A DNA stretch of 64,000 nt from Ectocarpus siliculosus. Its lineage: Eukaryota; Sar; Phaeophyceae; Ectocarpales; Ectocarpaceae. Both the position numbers and the translations under genes were made by a program. The stretch lies in the NCBI GenBank assembly GCA_000310025.1, contig FN649749.1:1557601-1621600 (forward strand), written 5' to 3'. This document shows, one piece after another, positions 34,333 to 44,482 of the stretch (the first letter of the stretch is position 1; each line of letters starts with the position of its first letter). A model generated the notes under the pieces. The model had not been told where the DNA came from, did not search any database, and saw only the letters and a program-made list of their open reading frames with translations.

Positions 34333-35251
34333 ACTATTGGAGCAGCTAGAGAGCGGGCTGTGTCTGGGTTTCTCGGACGAACCGTAGAGGCGGGTCAAAC
34401 GCTGTTGTCATTTCGGGTGAACAGCAGTACTCATGTATCCTGGTCGTCACCTTCGACACATTAAGTAAGGATGCAACAGGCGGTGGGTGTCACAAAAGAG
34501 AACGGCCGGCCACACAGGAAACAGAAGAACAGGGGGGGGGTTGTTTGTTGTTCGTAAAAAATGCTTCTTGCAATATGAACTTGTAGATGGGCGACAACGA
34601 ATGGCGGTGGCCATTGTTGTTCGTAAGTCTTTAGCAGTGTGCCCCACATGAATGTACAGCTTGGGCCCGGAGATACGGAAAGCGAACAAATTGGAGGAAC
34701 CTCAATTCCTTACATGGGGTCGAAGTTCCTGCCGAACTCATCCATAATTGATAGATTTGTTTTCGTGTTTTTGGGGCTGTCGCAGACTTTGCTAATTCAT
34801 GTACGACGACAACCACAGCTTGGTTCGAAACGCCAAGAAAGGCGGCGGAGAGTTCTTTTCGAGCCGATTCAGCAGAGAGCGTGTGGCGGTCGCGACGTGC
34901 AGCGCTACGGCAGAAGCGAGGAGGGCAGCCCGCGGAGGCGCTGGGGCGCCGCGAAATCGTTCACTGACTCCTTTTTGGTTCACAAACTACTTTTACCTAG
35001 GGACCAACTAGGGGGTGGGAGCAGCACAAGGAGAAGTGGGATGTTTCTCATTGGACTCGCTCCCCGCCCCCCCCTTGTTTCTTCATGTCTTGGGTGTATC
35101 GCATGATCCTGTTTTGGGACTTTTCTCATGTTGTAACCGATATTAAGCTCTGTTTCTTGGCCCAATTTTCTTACTCCACTCTGATCGAGAGTTCGTGGCC
35201 AGCATGGACGATCGTCTTGCGGCAACCGGGCATCATCAGAGAGGACCCGGG
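34333..35251. other. Intergenic stretch after gene A
   Basis: No polyadenylation signal could be fixed. A 70-codon open frame (34799-35011, plus) has an Arg/Ala-rich end but no splice or homology support, so it is left unassigned. Confidence 0.4.
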
Positions 35252-35462
35252 NNNNNNNNNNNNNNNNNNNNNNNNNNNNNNNNNNNNNNNNNNNNNNNNN
35301 NNNNNNNNNNNNNNNNNNNNNNNNNNNNNNNNNNNNNNNNNNNNNNNNNNNNNNNNNNNNNNNNNNNNNNNNNNNNNNNNNNNNNNNNNNNNNNNNNNNN
35401 NNNNNNNNNNNNNNNNNNNNNNNNNNNNNNNNNNNNNNNNNNNNNNNNNNNNNNNNNNNNNN
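35252..35462. other. Assembly gap (211 N) with repeated flanks
   Basis: GCATGGACGATCGTCTTGCG lies at 35204 on the left and GCATGGACGATTGTTTTGCG at 35463 on the right, so both sides start with the same word of about 25 bp. Confidence 0.98.
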
Positions 35463-35761
35463 GCATGGACGATTGTTTTGCGGCAACCCCCCCCCTCCCC
35501 CCCCCCCGAATACGTTTTCTCCTCGCCGCGGCCCCGAGCTCCATGCGCTCCAACCAACCACGTCGAGCAGCAACCAAAAAACAATTTCTCGGCACCTCCA
35601 GAGACTCCTGCGTTCATTCATTCGCAAGGTCAACATTCATTCCACGGGGGGGGGTTGGAAAATTGCCGAGGATTAAGGAGACAAACAAACTTGCAGTTCC
35701 GTGAGATGTGCACGGACGCAGTATGTTCGAAAAAATCGAAGCACAAGCAAAACCTGTGCAG

Positions 35762-36313
35762 TCTCCCACACTACTGCATTTTTCTGAAATAACCCAAGGG
35801 CGGCCCATTAGCCCATGAAGTGCCCATGGGCATTTCTTGGGCTACCCATGGGTGACCCATGGACTGCCTATGGGCGGTCCATGAAATGCCCATCATGGGC
35901 TTAGCATGAGCATGCTCGTCATGAGCTGCCCATGGGCCGCCCATGGGCAGAGCAATGGCCCGCCCATGGGCGGCCCATGGTGAGCACTCACGTGACCTCT
36001 GGGCAGCCCCTGCCCACCATGGTGGGCACGTGCCTATCGTGGGCAGCCCATGGGCAGCCCATGGTGGGCACTTACGCCATTGCCCATCATGGGTTTAACC
36101 ATGGGCTGTCTATGGGTACCCATTGGCACCTTCGTTACCCACGGGCGGTGCCCAGTGCCCCGTATTGGGCACAGCCCATTGGCAGCCGACTCGCGCAATG
36201 AAGCAACCGGCAATCATGGGCCAACAACATGTCCATGATGATGGGCTGCCCACGGTCTGGCTAGGGTCGTGGGCACCCACGCACGCAAGGGCTGTCCGTA
36301 GGCCGGCCATGGT
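35762..36313. mobile_element. GCCCATGGGC palindrome-array element (P1), second copy
   Basis: It begins TCTCCCACACTACTGCATTT, matching the terminal repeat of the copies at 20193 and 40841, and then holds many CCCATGGGC-type palindromes up to about 36313. The right terminus is not recognisable. Confidence 0.55.
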
Positions 36314-37221
36314 GTAGATAGAAATCTACGCAGACATACACAAAACCATCCATGCGGACTTACCACGGAATAGTGTTTTTGCAATTCTTAGCGTACTTTG
36401 GCCCAAACATGCTAGTTTGTGTATGCATAGTTACAGTATAATAGTAGGCCAGTGGTTAGCCAAAACTGAGTTCGCGGGAAAGCCATCTACTCCTCGAAGA
36501 ATTGGTAATTTTTCAAATGGAAAATAGCGTTGTGGCCGCAAACAAGCGGCCACAACATTCTGCTGGTGCAGCATTACCATCTTCCCTGCAACGTACTGAA
36601 CCAGGGACGTCCGGAAATTTTCATAGGGATAATGGGGCCCTATGAAATTCCTTACCAGAAACCCTGTTTCTGGTCACTATCTCACCTTACATTCATTTTC
36701 ATCAAGATCGAAAGAACGCGAATTTTCCTTTAATCCTGGCGGATCTGCTGCAATAAACGGGGTGTAACTCGTCCATGTGTGCTTCTCGAAATACACCAAG
36801 AGAGAAGAGGAGCGAAATGTTTCCCTGATTGATTTCTATCTGCAGTATTTAATCAACGCTATTTGCTCCACCGGTGGAGTAACCTCTTATTTGCACCACC
36901 AGGCAGATCTCCACTCACAGAGCTCCAATCGACCTCAAACCAATTGCATCGTGTAGCTATGGACTACAACTTTCTGCAATGCTAATTGAAAAAAGCTAAA
37001 TGCGACCGGTGGCTGAAGAGATATACTGAAAGGGGGGGGCTCCGCAGAATGTCAGGAAGCAGCAATCGCCTAGAACCACCGTCCACACAGCGTTCATTGC
37101 CCTCAAACCTTTTTCGTCGTGTCCGCAGGATCCATAGCGTTCTTCCGAGCTATCGCGCACTCCCATCAAATATGTTCCCGCAGAGACATGGTCAGCAAAG
37201 GGGGTTCCGCAGTATCTAGGG
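36314..37221. other. Gene-free stretch
   Basis: I see no exon, repeat family or RNA gene here on either strand. It contains a short inverted pair near 36530 (GTGGCCGCAAACAAGCGGCC). Confidence 0.45.
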
Positions 37222-37735
37222 GTGTACTCATAGTCGTGCATGCCGTAGTCGTTAGACCATTGACCTCGCATCCCTACAAAGCCGAGACGGAGCACGCCGG
37301 GTTCTCACCGAACCAGGCTCTCACATCACCAAGCGCAAAGCGCCGTGAGGTATTCGGCGAGTCGCATGAAGGGTACATTGCATCCTGCTAAGGGTGTTAG
37401 GCATATTGTGCGTACTTCCTTGGGTACGGATAACAGCTACGTATGACTTACTTTATTTTCTGGTGCCTTCAGTTATAAGCACTGTGTAACTGCCTCGAGG
37501 ATGCTTGACCAATTCAACACAACGTGATGCGATTATTCCCCTTGCGCGGAGTCAGGGTTCTCGACCCGCACAACATAATCTACTCGACCACCATTCATAC
37601 CGAGAAAAAAATAAAAAGGCAAAAAAAATAAAAAATGGACACAAACTGGTTGCCGAGCTCACAAAGTGATCGGCTTGTTTTACAATATCGCTGCCAAGCG
37701 ACGAAAGCCCAACCCCGATGGCAAACACCGGGGGG
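37222..37735 (-). repeat. R1 copy 3
   Basis: It has the same block order as 15174-15558, extended by one copy of the 67-bp unit ending AACCCCGATGGCAAACACCG. Its TA site is unoccupied (ACAGCTACGTATGACTTACT). Confidence 0.75.
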
Positions 37736-37844
37736 GGAGACTCTAGAGGGGGGAGGTAAATGCCAATTGTCTCGGTATATCTCCCGCAGCATAGCGGAAC
37801 CACACCTACCTCTGCCAGCACTGTGTTGGCACGGCTCACAGCTA

Positions 37845-38280
37845 TCATTCAAGCCATCATGCACCCCGATCGGATCAGTGGGTGCAGAGAAACGCCCGCC
37901 CGCTGGGGCTCAGTGACTCAACGGCCGATGGAGCACAGAAGCTTAACTGCTCCACTAGGCCAAACTCTTTCAAAAGGGTGCTGCTTGCTCTACGACGACT
38001 TTCATTGTGTTGGCACGTGTTCCAAAGCTATCATACAGAGGCCATCAGGCACGCCGATCCGACCAGTGGATTCAGAGAAACGTCCACCCACGGGGGCTAA
38101 GCGGCTCAAGGGCCGGTGGAGCTTAACTGCTCCACCAGGCCAAACTCCATTCACATGGCATCGTTTGTCCTGCTAAGACTTGCATTGTCATACAAGCCAT
38201 CCCGCACCCCGATTGGACCAGTGGGTGATGAGCAACTCTCACCCACGGGGACTCATGGCTCAAAGGTCGGTGGAGCAGAT
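37845..38280. repeat. Degenerate tandem repeat, three units of about 160-185 bp
   Basis: Units begin near 37847, 38028 and 38187. Each has CTATCAT/TGTCATAC, then GCACCCCGAT, then a word like GACCAGTGG, and ends in a hairpin around GGTGGAGCTTAACTGCTCCA. Confidence 0.6.
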
Positions 38281-38299
38281 ACGTGGTTTTGAGCCATAT

Positions 38300-38865
38300 C
38301 CTCGTCAGATTCACGGTACCCTCGCGTCCGATTCAATTCATTCCCTGATCAGATATATATATATGCTGTATTCCCTCGTCAGATCCACTGCATTCCCTGA
38401 TCAGACACGCTGTCTTCGCTGAGCCGATGCTCTGTATCCCCTTGTCAGATGCACTGTATTCCCTCACCAGATACACTGTATTCCCTCGTCAGATTCACTG
38501 CATCGGAGCACAGCATATCGGACGAGGGAATGCAGTGAATCTGATGAAGGAATACAGTGAAACGAACGAGGGAATGCGGTATACCTGAAGAATAAATACA
38601 GTGATCTTGACCAGGGAGTGCAGTGTATTTGATGAAGGAATGCAGTGAGATGAACGAGGGAGTACGGTGAATCTGAGAGGAAATACGTTGAACCTCCTCA
38701 GGGAATATAGTGAAAAGTACAAGGAATGCGGTGTATCGGATAAGGGAATACAGTCATCCTGACCAGGGCATACATGAAGTAATACGGATAAACGAGAGAG
38801 GGAATACGGTGTATCTGATGAGGGAATATAGTTAATCCGCTCAGGGAATACACCGGAACTACATC
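38300..38865. repeat. ATTCCCTCGTCAGAT array that switches strand (P3)
   Basis: From 38300 to about 38510 the words ATTCCCTCGTCAGAT and CACTGTATTCCCT repeat on the plus strand. From about 38520 to 38865 the same words appear in reverse complement (ATCTGATGAGGGAAT, AGGGAATACAGTG). Units are about 22-38 bp apart and imperfect. Transcribed, the block could fold into one long hairpin. Confidence 0.75.
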
Positions 38866-39339
38866 ATTCCCTATCAATTCCTGCACGGCAGTATTGACCA
38901 CAATATTCCGAATGAGAATGAAACCTACATGTATATGTGTAGTCCGATTTTCCATGTATATGAGGATACAAAATTGAAATTTCGTGGATACAGGGCAAAG
39001 ACTTTCCGAGGTTCAATGGGTTTCGGACGATGGATTTCTGTTGGGAGATCGACGATTTCGGAGGACAGCATCATCTTGGTTGGGTGGATTAGTTCGATTT
39101 GGATAGATGGCTTGTAGAAGGGCGATCCCCCTTCCGCCGTGCGTGGGCCAGCGTCCTCCCTTCACTAACAATTGAGTCCTCATGTGTCAAAATTCCTTAT
39201 AACCCTGCCAGGTCGTACTCGGCCCCCAACGCTTTTAAATCTTTTCATGCAACGGCTACCCAATATGAGAATCGCCCAGAATGAAAGGGGCGCTCATGTG
39301 AGCCTACAGTTGGCAGCAACGTTCGCCCTAAATGGCCCA

Positions 39340-39545
39340 TCCAAGGCCATGCCCATGGGAAACATTCCCTAGATGCTCACCAAGTGGGCTCCCAACGGTG
39401 GGCTGCTGACATTTCATAGCAATTCCGCCTGCTATGGGCGGCCCATGGGCGACCAAATCGTCGTTCCCAACATGCTCACCGCGGGTTGGCCGCTTTTGAT
39501 GGTCTGCATTTGGCGGACTGCCCGTGGGCAACCGTCTACCCCTTC
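39340..39545. repeat. Short P1-type palindrome cluster
   Basis: It has a handful of CCCATGGGC-related words without recognisable element ends. A TTTAGGG-like run (TAGTTTAGGGTTAGGGTTAG) lies at 39601-39622, about 56 bp beyond it. Confidence 0.45.
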
Positions 39546-40142
39546 TGATCGGAAATATATGATCGGTTGGGTTATTCGGGATTTATACATGAACGGTTTG
39601 TAGTTTAGGGTTAGGGTTAGTGGCTAGATATTCCTTTTCTTCAGAATTTGGTTTTGCATTATGCTCGGGTAGGATATAGGCGATGCTTCAGGAAAAAAAA
39701 GAAACGTGGATGGCCATGTTTCATCCCCTCCCTGTTCAAAATTTCTCCGCAGAAATCTCAAGCGAACATTGTTACAGTAGTAAGGAACCGAGTGTGTCGA
39801 TTGCTTTTTCTCGTACGGCCCCAAAAAATGTTGTTTTTCCGATGTTTGTTTTTCTTTGTATTCTTGAGTATTGCAGCTATCGGTAGAGCGCCATTCTCAC
39901 TTGTTCTTACTTTGTCTTTGGTGTTGACCGGAAGAAAAGCGTTAGGGTGGCAAGAATGAGACGCTACGAGAGGCAAAAACGAATGAAAGAAACACTTTTT
40001 TGGAAAATACAAATATTCTTTCGGGGGAAAAAAAGGCGTTCTACTTGTAAGAGGGGATCAAGCTCCTGACTTCTTCTTGTTTCCACGTCCTACCGAGAAA
40101 TTTCGCCCAATGTCTTCACCGATCTTATGTTTCCATCAGAGG

Positions 40143-40646
40143 GAGTATGTCGGTAGCCCATGATGGATGGGCTGTGTCCATCAGCTGCCCACGATGGGCT
40201 GCCCACAACAAAGGCTGCCAACAAGGGCTGCCCATGGGCTCCCCACCATTTCCTGCTCTGCCCATGAGCTGCCAACGATTCTCTCCCATGATGGGCTACC
40301 CATGATCTACCCAGGATAGGCTGGTCACAAACCGCCCGTGGTGGGCTACTCTTGAGCTGCCCACGATGGGCAGCCCACCATGGCCATGTGCCGCCTGTCA
40401 TGGGTATTTTGGGCATGCCCATGGGCATGCCCACGGAGTGACCCACGAGTGACCCATGGGTCGCCCATGGGCTGTCCATGGGTCACCCGTGGGCATGTCC
40501 ATGGGCATGCCCATGGGCAGCCCATATGGGGCACCCATGGGCAACAAACGCCCGATGGGTGCCCCATGTGTGCCCCATATGTGCCCCATGGGGCACATAT
40601 GGGGCACTCATGGGCCGTTTGGGAAAACTGTAGAAAGTGTGGGAGA
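40143..40646. repeat. Dense GCCCATGGGC array with one recognisable end (P1)
   Basis: Dozens of CCCATGGGC, CCCATGGG and ATGGGCA palindromes. The right edge (AAAACTGTAGAAAGTGTGGGAGA, given here only as the positions 40624-40646) matches the right terminal repeat of the other copies. The left terminal repeat is missing or too diverged. Confidence 0.6.
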
Positions 40647-40840
40647 CCCTATTCAAGGGGCTATTCGAGCTATCGCGAAACGTGTGCCGCAGGTCGACAT
40701 CGGTCTGTTTCTTTCTGTAATGCTGACACATGAGGTTCGAATCCTCTAAAAAAGGCGAGGAGGACTGGAAGACGGCGAACCCGTGAATTTAGACGAGAGA
40801 GAAACAGCGCACAAGCTCGCACATGGCCGCACACGTGGGG

Positions 40841-41378
40841 TCTCCCACTCTTTGCTAAAACCGCCCATGGGTCACCCATGGGTCACCCATGGGCACTTTG
40901 TTGCTCATGGGTCACCCATGGTTGACCCATGGGCAGCCCATATGGGTTGCCGATGGGCATGCCCATGGGTAGCCCGTGGGCATCAGCCCATGGGCGGCAC
41001 ATGGGCGGCCCATGGGCATTACATGGACCTGCATGGACGGCCATTGAGTGCTTTTCAACCGGAACCAGTGTACTCCTAAACAAAAGATTATCTGCTCTGA
41101 AACGGACAGTATAAAGGCTAATACTCCTGACGTTAACCCTAACCCCAAGCCCACACGATACGTGCTAGGTCGGCGTTGGGTGGCTAAGTTCTAGGTTGAT
41201 GTGCCGATGGCTAAGTTCTAGGTTGATATGCCGGTGGCGAGTTCTAGGTTGAAGTGCGGCACTTCGTGGGCAGTTCATGGGCCGCCCATGGCGGTCTATG
41301 AAGTGCCCATGGACGGCCCATGGGTGACCCATGGGTGACCCATGGGCGGTTTAACAAAACTGTCAGTAGCGTGGGAGA
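40841..41378. mobile_element. Inverted-repeat element with GCCCATGGGC arrays (P1), best-preserved copy
   Basis: The left end reads TCTCCCACTCTTTGCTAAAA then CCGCCCATGGG. The right end, reverse-complemented, reads TCTCCCACGCTACTGACAGT and reaches the same AAACCGCCCATGGG. Between the arrays is the core shared with 20345-20560 (TTCAACCGGAACCAGTGT; AACCCTAACCCCAAGCCCAC; CGATACGTGCTAGGT). No protein is encoded, so it is a MITE-like candidate. Confidence 0.7.
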
Positions 41379-41827
41379 TTGCTTGTGACGTGCGCTATTA
41401 CACGCGGCAGTCGATTGAACGTGGCGACTGATCATGGTTTGGGATGCCTTGTCGAGGCACACGCGAGATGCGCCGCGAGCCGTGCGCCATCTAGGTCGAG
41501 ATCGGCGTTTGAGTCACGGTGGGGGGATCGGTATAAGAGGGTCTACAGCGACAAAAGGAACTAACAGGTCGGAGAGTCTGAAGATGACAGCTTCAGAACG
41601 ATGTCGCGAGCCGTGCGCCGGATGAGGGTCGATTCAAAGTGTCAGACATCGTGTCAGTACCGCACAGAGGCCATGTACGCGTTTGGTGTGTGCTTCTCGG
41701 GAGCGATTGCTCCCCATGTGGAGTGGCCACGTCATACGTCACAACAGCAATCTGGCAGTTGGCAAGCGGCGAACCTCTCGGGTTGTTCGTAGTGGACTGC
41801 AGAGATTCGTTTCCATTTGGCAGATCT

Positions 41828-41935
41828 CCCACACAGGCCATTTCTCTCCGGAATTGGGTAGATCCGACTCTTTTACTCTTATATCGAAATGTGATTTCGA
41901 GATCTGATTTCTTCGTTAAGACCGACCCTAACATG
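41828..41935. repeat. Dispersed repeat R4, copy 2
   Basis: It matches 15845-15955: GACTCTTTTACTCTTATATC, GAAATGTGATTTCGAGATCT, CGTTAAGACCGACCCT. Confidence 0.7.
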
Positions 41936-44482
41936 CGCAAGCAAGAGTCATTGACACCCATCTTCCCTGCCATTTTTGGTACAATATAGGGTATCCACAT
42001 ATGGATTGACGCGGAATTTTGACCTTTGAGGATTGACGCCAACATAAAGTGACGGTTGAGGGTTTTGACGGTAATCTCGGATTTGAGACGCATCTAGATT
42101 TCGGAACGAAATCGAGAAGAGTCAGATATTCCAGAAAGGATGTTGGAAAATGACCCCACCTAGTTCAGTCCCCCTTTTCTCTCCCGAAATACGCCGGAGC
42201 AGAGAAGAAGGGGTATATTTGAGACCATCCCACCCGCCCTACACAATGCTTACTATATTCATGAACTTGCTGATCATTCAAACACTTTGGGCCTGGGTAC
42301 ACCCAGCCCAAAGGGTTACTTGTGGCGAGGCCCTCCTGCAGGCGCAGGAGGCCTCACCCAACCAAATCCAATACTTACATTGAATGATCTGGGTAAGGGA
42401 TAAGAATACAACAGAAAAACGTATCGAGAGCAGTCACAGAAGGAAACGCATCTTGTACAGCGTAACGAGACGGGACGAGAGGGGTAGGAGACGTAGCGCG
42501 AGCCCCGTACAGTAGTACCGTAAGGATGCGAAGGTAAGCACAGGGCCGGGGAGAGATGGTACAGGCCGGAATCATCGGGTTCAGCAGCGGCTGAGCGTGA
42601 GATATGAAATGACAACAAACGTGGGAGCCAGCGGTGGAAACGCACAGCAGGCATCAACACAGGTAGGTACAGTAGCAGCACTCACTTTAGGGATAGGGGT
42701 TCGGTGCCACCGCTTGCCAGTAGCAGCAGCAGTAGTCGCGTGCGAGTTCCGTCCCCATAGGGCTGAGAACTGGGCCAGCAGTTGGGATGTTTTTGCTTTG
42801 GGGCGGATCAACAGAGCAAGCACCACGGCTGTGCGGTCGAATAAAAACCAAGAGGACAAGAGGACCGGACCATCCGCTGGAGTTTTGGAGTTGTGCGGCG
42901 TCAACCGAAATGGCAGTTACATACAGCAGTTGCAGGTCGGGGATAGTGAACTAGTGCTGTGTAAAGTTTCCTCCCGGTACTGCTGTAACAGGTCTATTGT
43001 TCTATTGCTGTTGCAACACATCTTGAGCTTGTACCAGTGTATGTGGTGTGCTGTGCGGTACAGCATATGGTCCGTATGGACTCCTCGTCGGGCTATTTTT
43101 CAAGCCGTGGATGATTCCGAGAGAGTTCCGGTGGGGCAAGGGTTATTCATTCTGGTCGTAGAATTAGTCCGATGACCATACTGTACCACACCAAATGCGT
43201 GTATTCGTCTCATTAATTCAGGCGCCAGAAAACGCACGTCTCTATGTATCTACACAGACAGGCAAAACATTTTTGGCGACACATACTGATTGCTGGAAAA
43301 GGGCCACCGAGGTCCACTTTTTTTCTTGTGGGGTTGCGTTGTCGGGGAGTTATCATTTTTGTCCACAGAAGATTTTATGGCAATCCCGACGACAGACGGT
43401 CGTTTGGTATCTCGTGCTTCCGTTCCCCACGACCCCCACCATGCACACACATCTCTCACTTCCCACCCAGCCTCCGATTACAACCTCTACATTTGCTGTG
43501 GAGCGCGGGCAGTCACCGTCATCGCCACCAGCCCAGGATATTGTAAAACCGATCGCCTGCTCCAGACGCCGCAACAACACCTGTAAGCACGACGTGGGAC
43601 GCATACATGTCCAACTATGGAGTTGTTTGTAACTGTTGTTGTGTATACCTGATGCGACCATACTGCAGCTGTACATGAACACGACATTAGCCCTCTTTCG
43701 TTGCATGTCGGAAAGTGCGCGCTGCATAATTCAACCCAGAACGCTCTGGCTGCCAGTGCGCGCCCATCGTCTCACGTTGCGGCTACTTGGTTGGTCGGCG
43801 TACATGCCGATACGGGAAAAATTCACGAAAGCTTTGGGTGAGTCTCACTTCAATGCAGACCTAAGCCGATGGTCACAAGAGGAATCGCAAAATAATGAAG
43901 GTTGGGCGACCGTCGGCCCCCACAGGAGGTCTCACCAAATCTAATACTTACTGTAAGTGATGTGACATCAAATAATCTACGAGGAAGAGAACACCATAGG
44001 AATTCATCTCGTGTGAGGCAGAGAAATGCCCGCCCACTCGCCCCTATGAATCACCATTGTTGATGCAATGGTCTTCTGGGATTTTAACACAGACAGGTTC
44101 ATACCCCAGAGTGTACAAATGACCCTTGGTGCTGTCTTGCGGACGCTAGCCGGCGCTGCGGTAAAGGCTCCCAACAAATACGCGCTTCCGCAGACACACA
44201 TATGTGAAACAACATCAGCATTTAAACGTTCCAGTCTCACATCATTTACAGTACATAGTAATACCAGGCGCCGAGATCGCCGGCCTGTGGTAATCCACGG
44301 TAGCATTGCTCTGTCCCGATCGGAGAATTTTCGGGACGGTGTGCGCCCACAAGAAACAACCACCAGAGCCAGAGTGACTTGGAATAACTCAATCCGCCAT
44401 CCATGAACCCCGTTCCGTGTTACTCCGCGTCGCGCTTACATGACGCCAACGGGTGTCTTCAACTCGATATACGGCAGACAAG
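41936..44482. other. Gene-free stretch upstream of the WSC gene
   Basis: Several long open frames (for example 42597-43175 and 43195-43632, plus) occur but show no recognisable motif, signal peptide or splice continuity. The last several hundred bp should hold the WSC gene promoter. No TATA box stands out. Confidence 0.4.

Noticed and set aside
40655-40760. Possible tRNA gene because of GGTTCGAATCC at 40734
   Set aside because: The T-arm-like word is present, but no matching acceptor stem or anticodon arm can be drawn upstream.
41593-42093. 166-codon minus-strand frame overlapping the R4 repeat
   Set aside because: Its only conserved part is the repeat itself, so it is treated as repeat-derived rather than a gene.
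42597-43175. 192-codon open frame, plus strand
   Set aside because: No motif, signal peptide or membrane segment; overlapping frames of similar length occur on both strands, as expected by chance in moderately GC-rich DNA.
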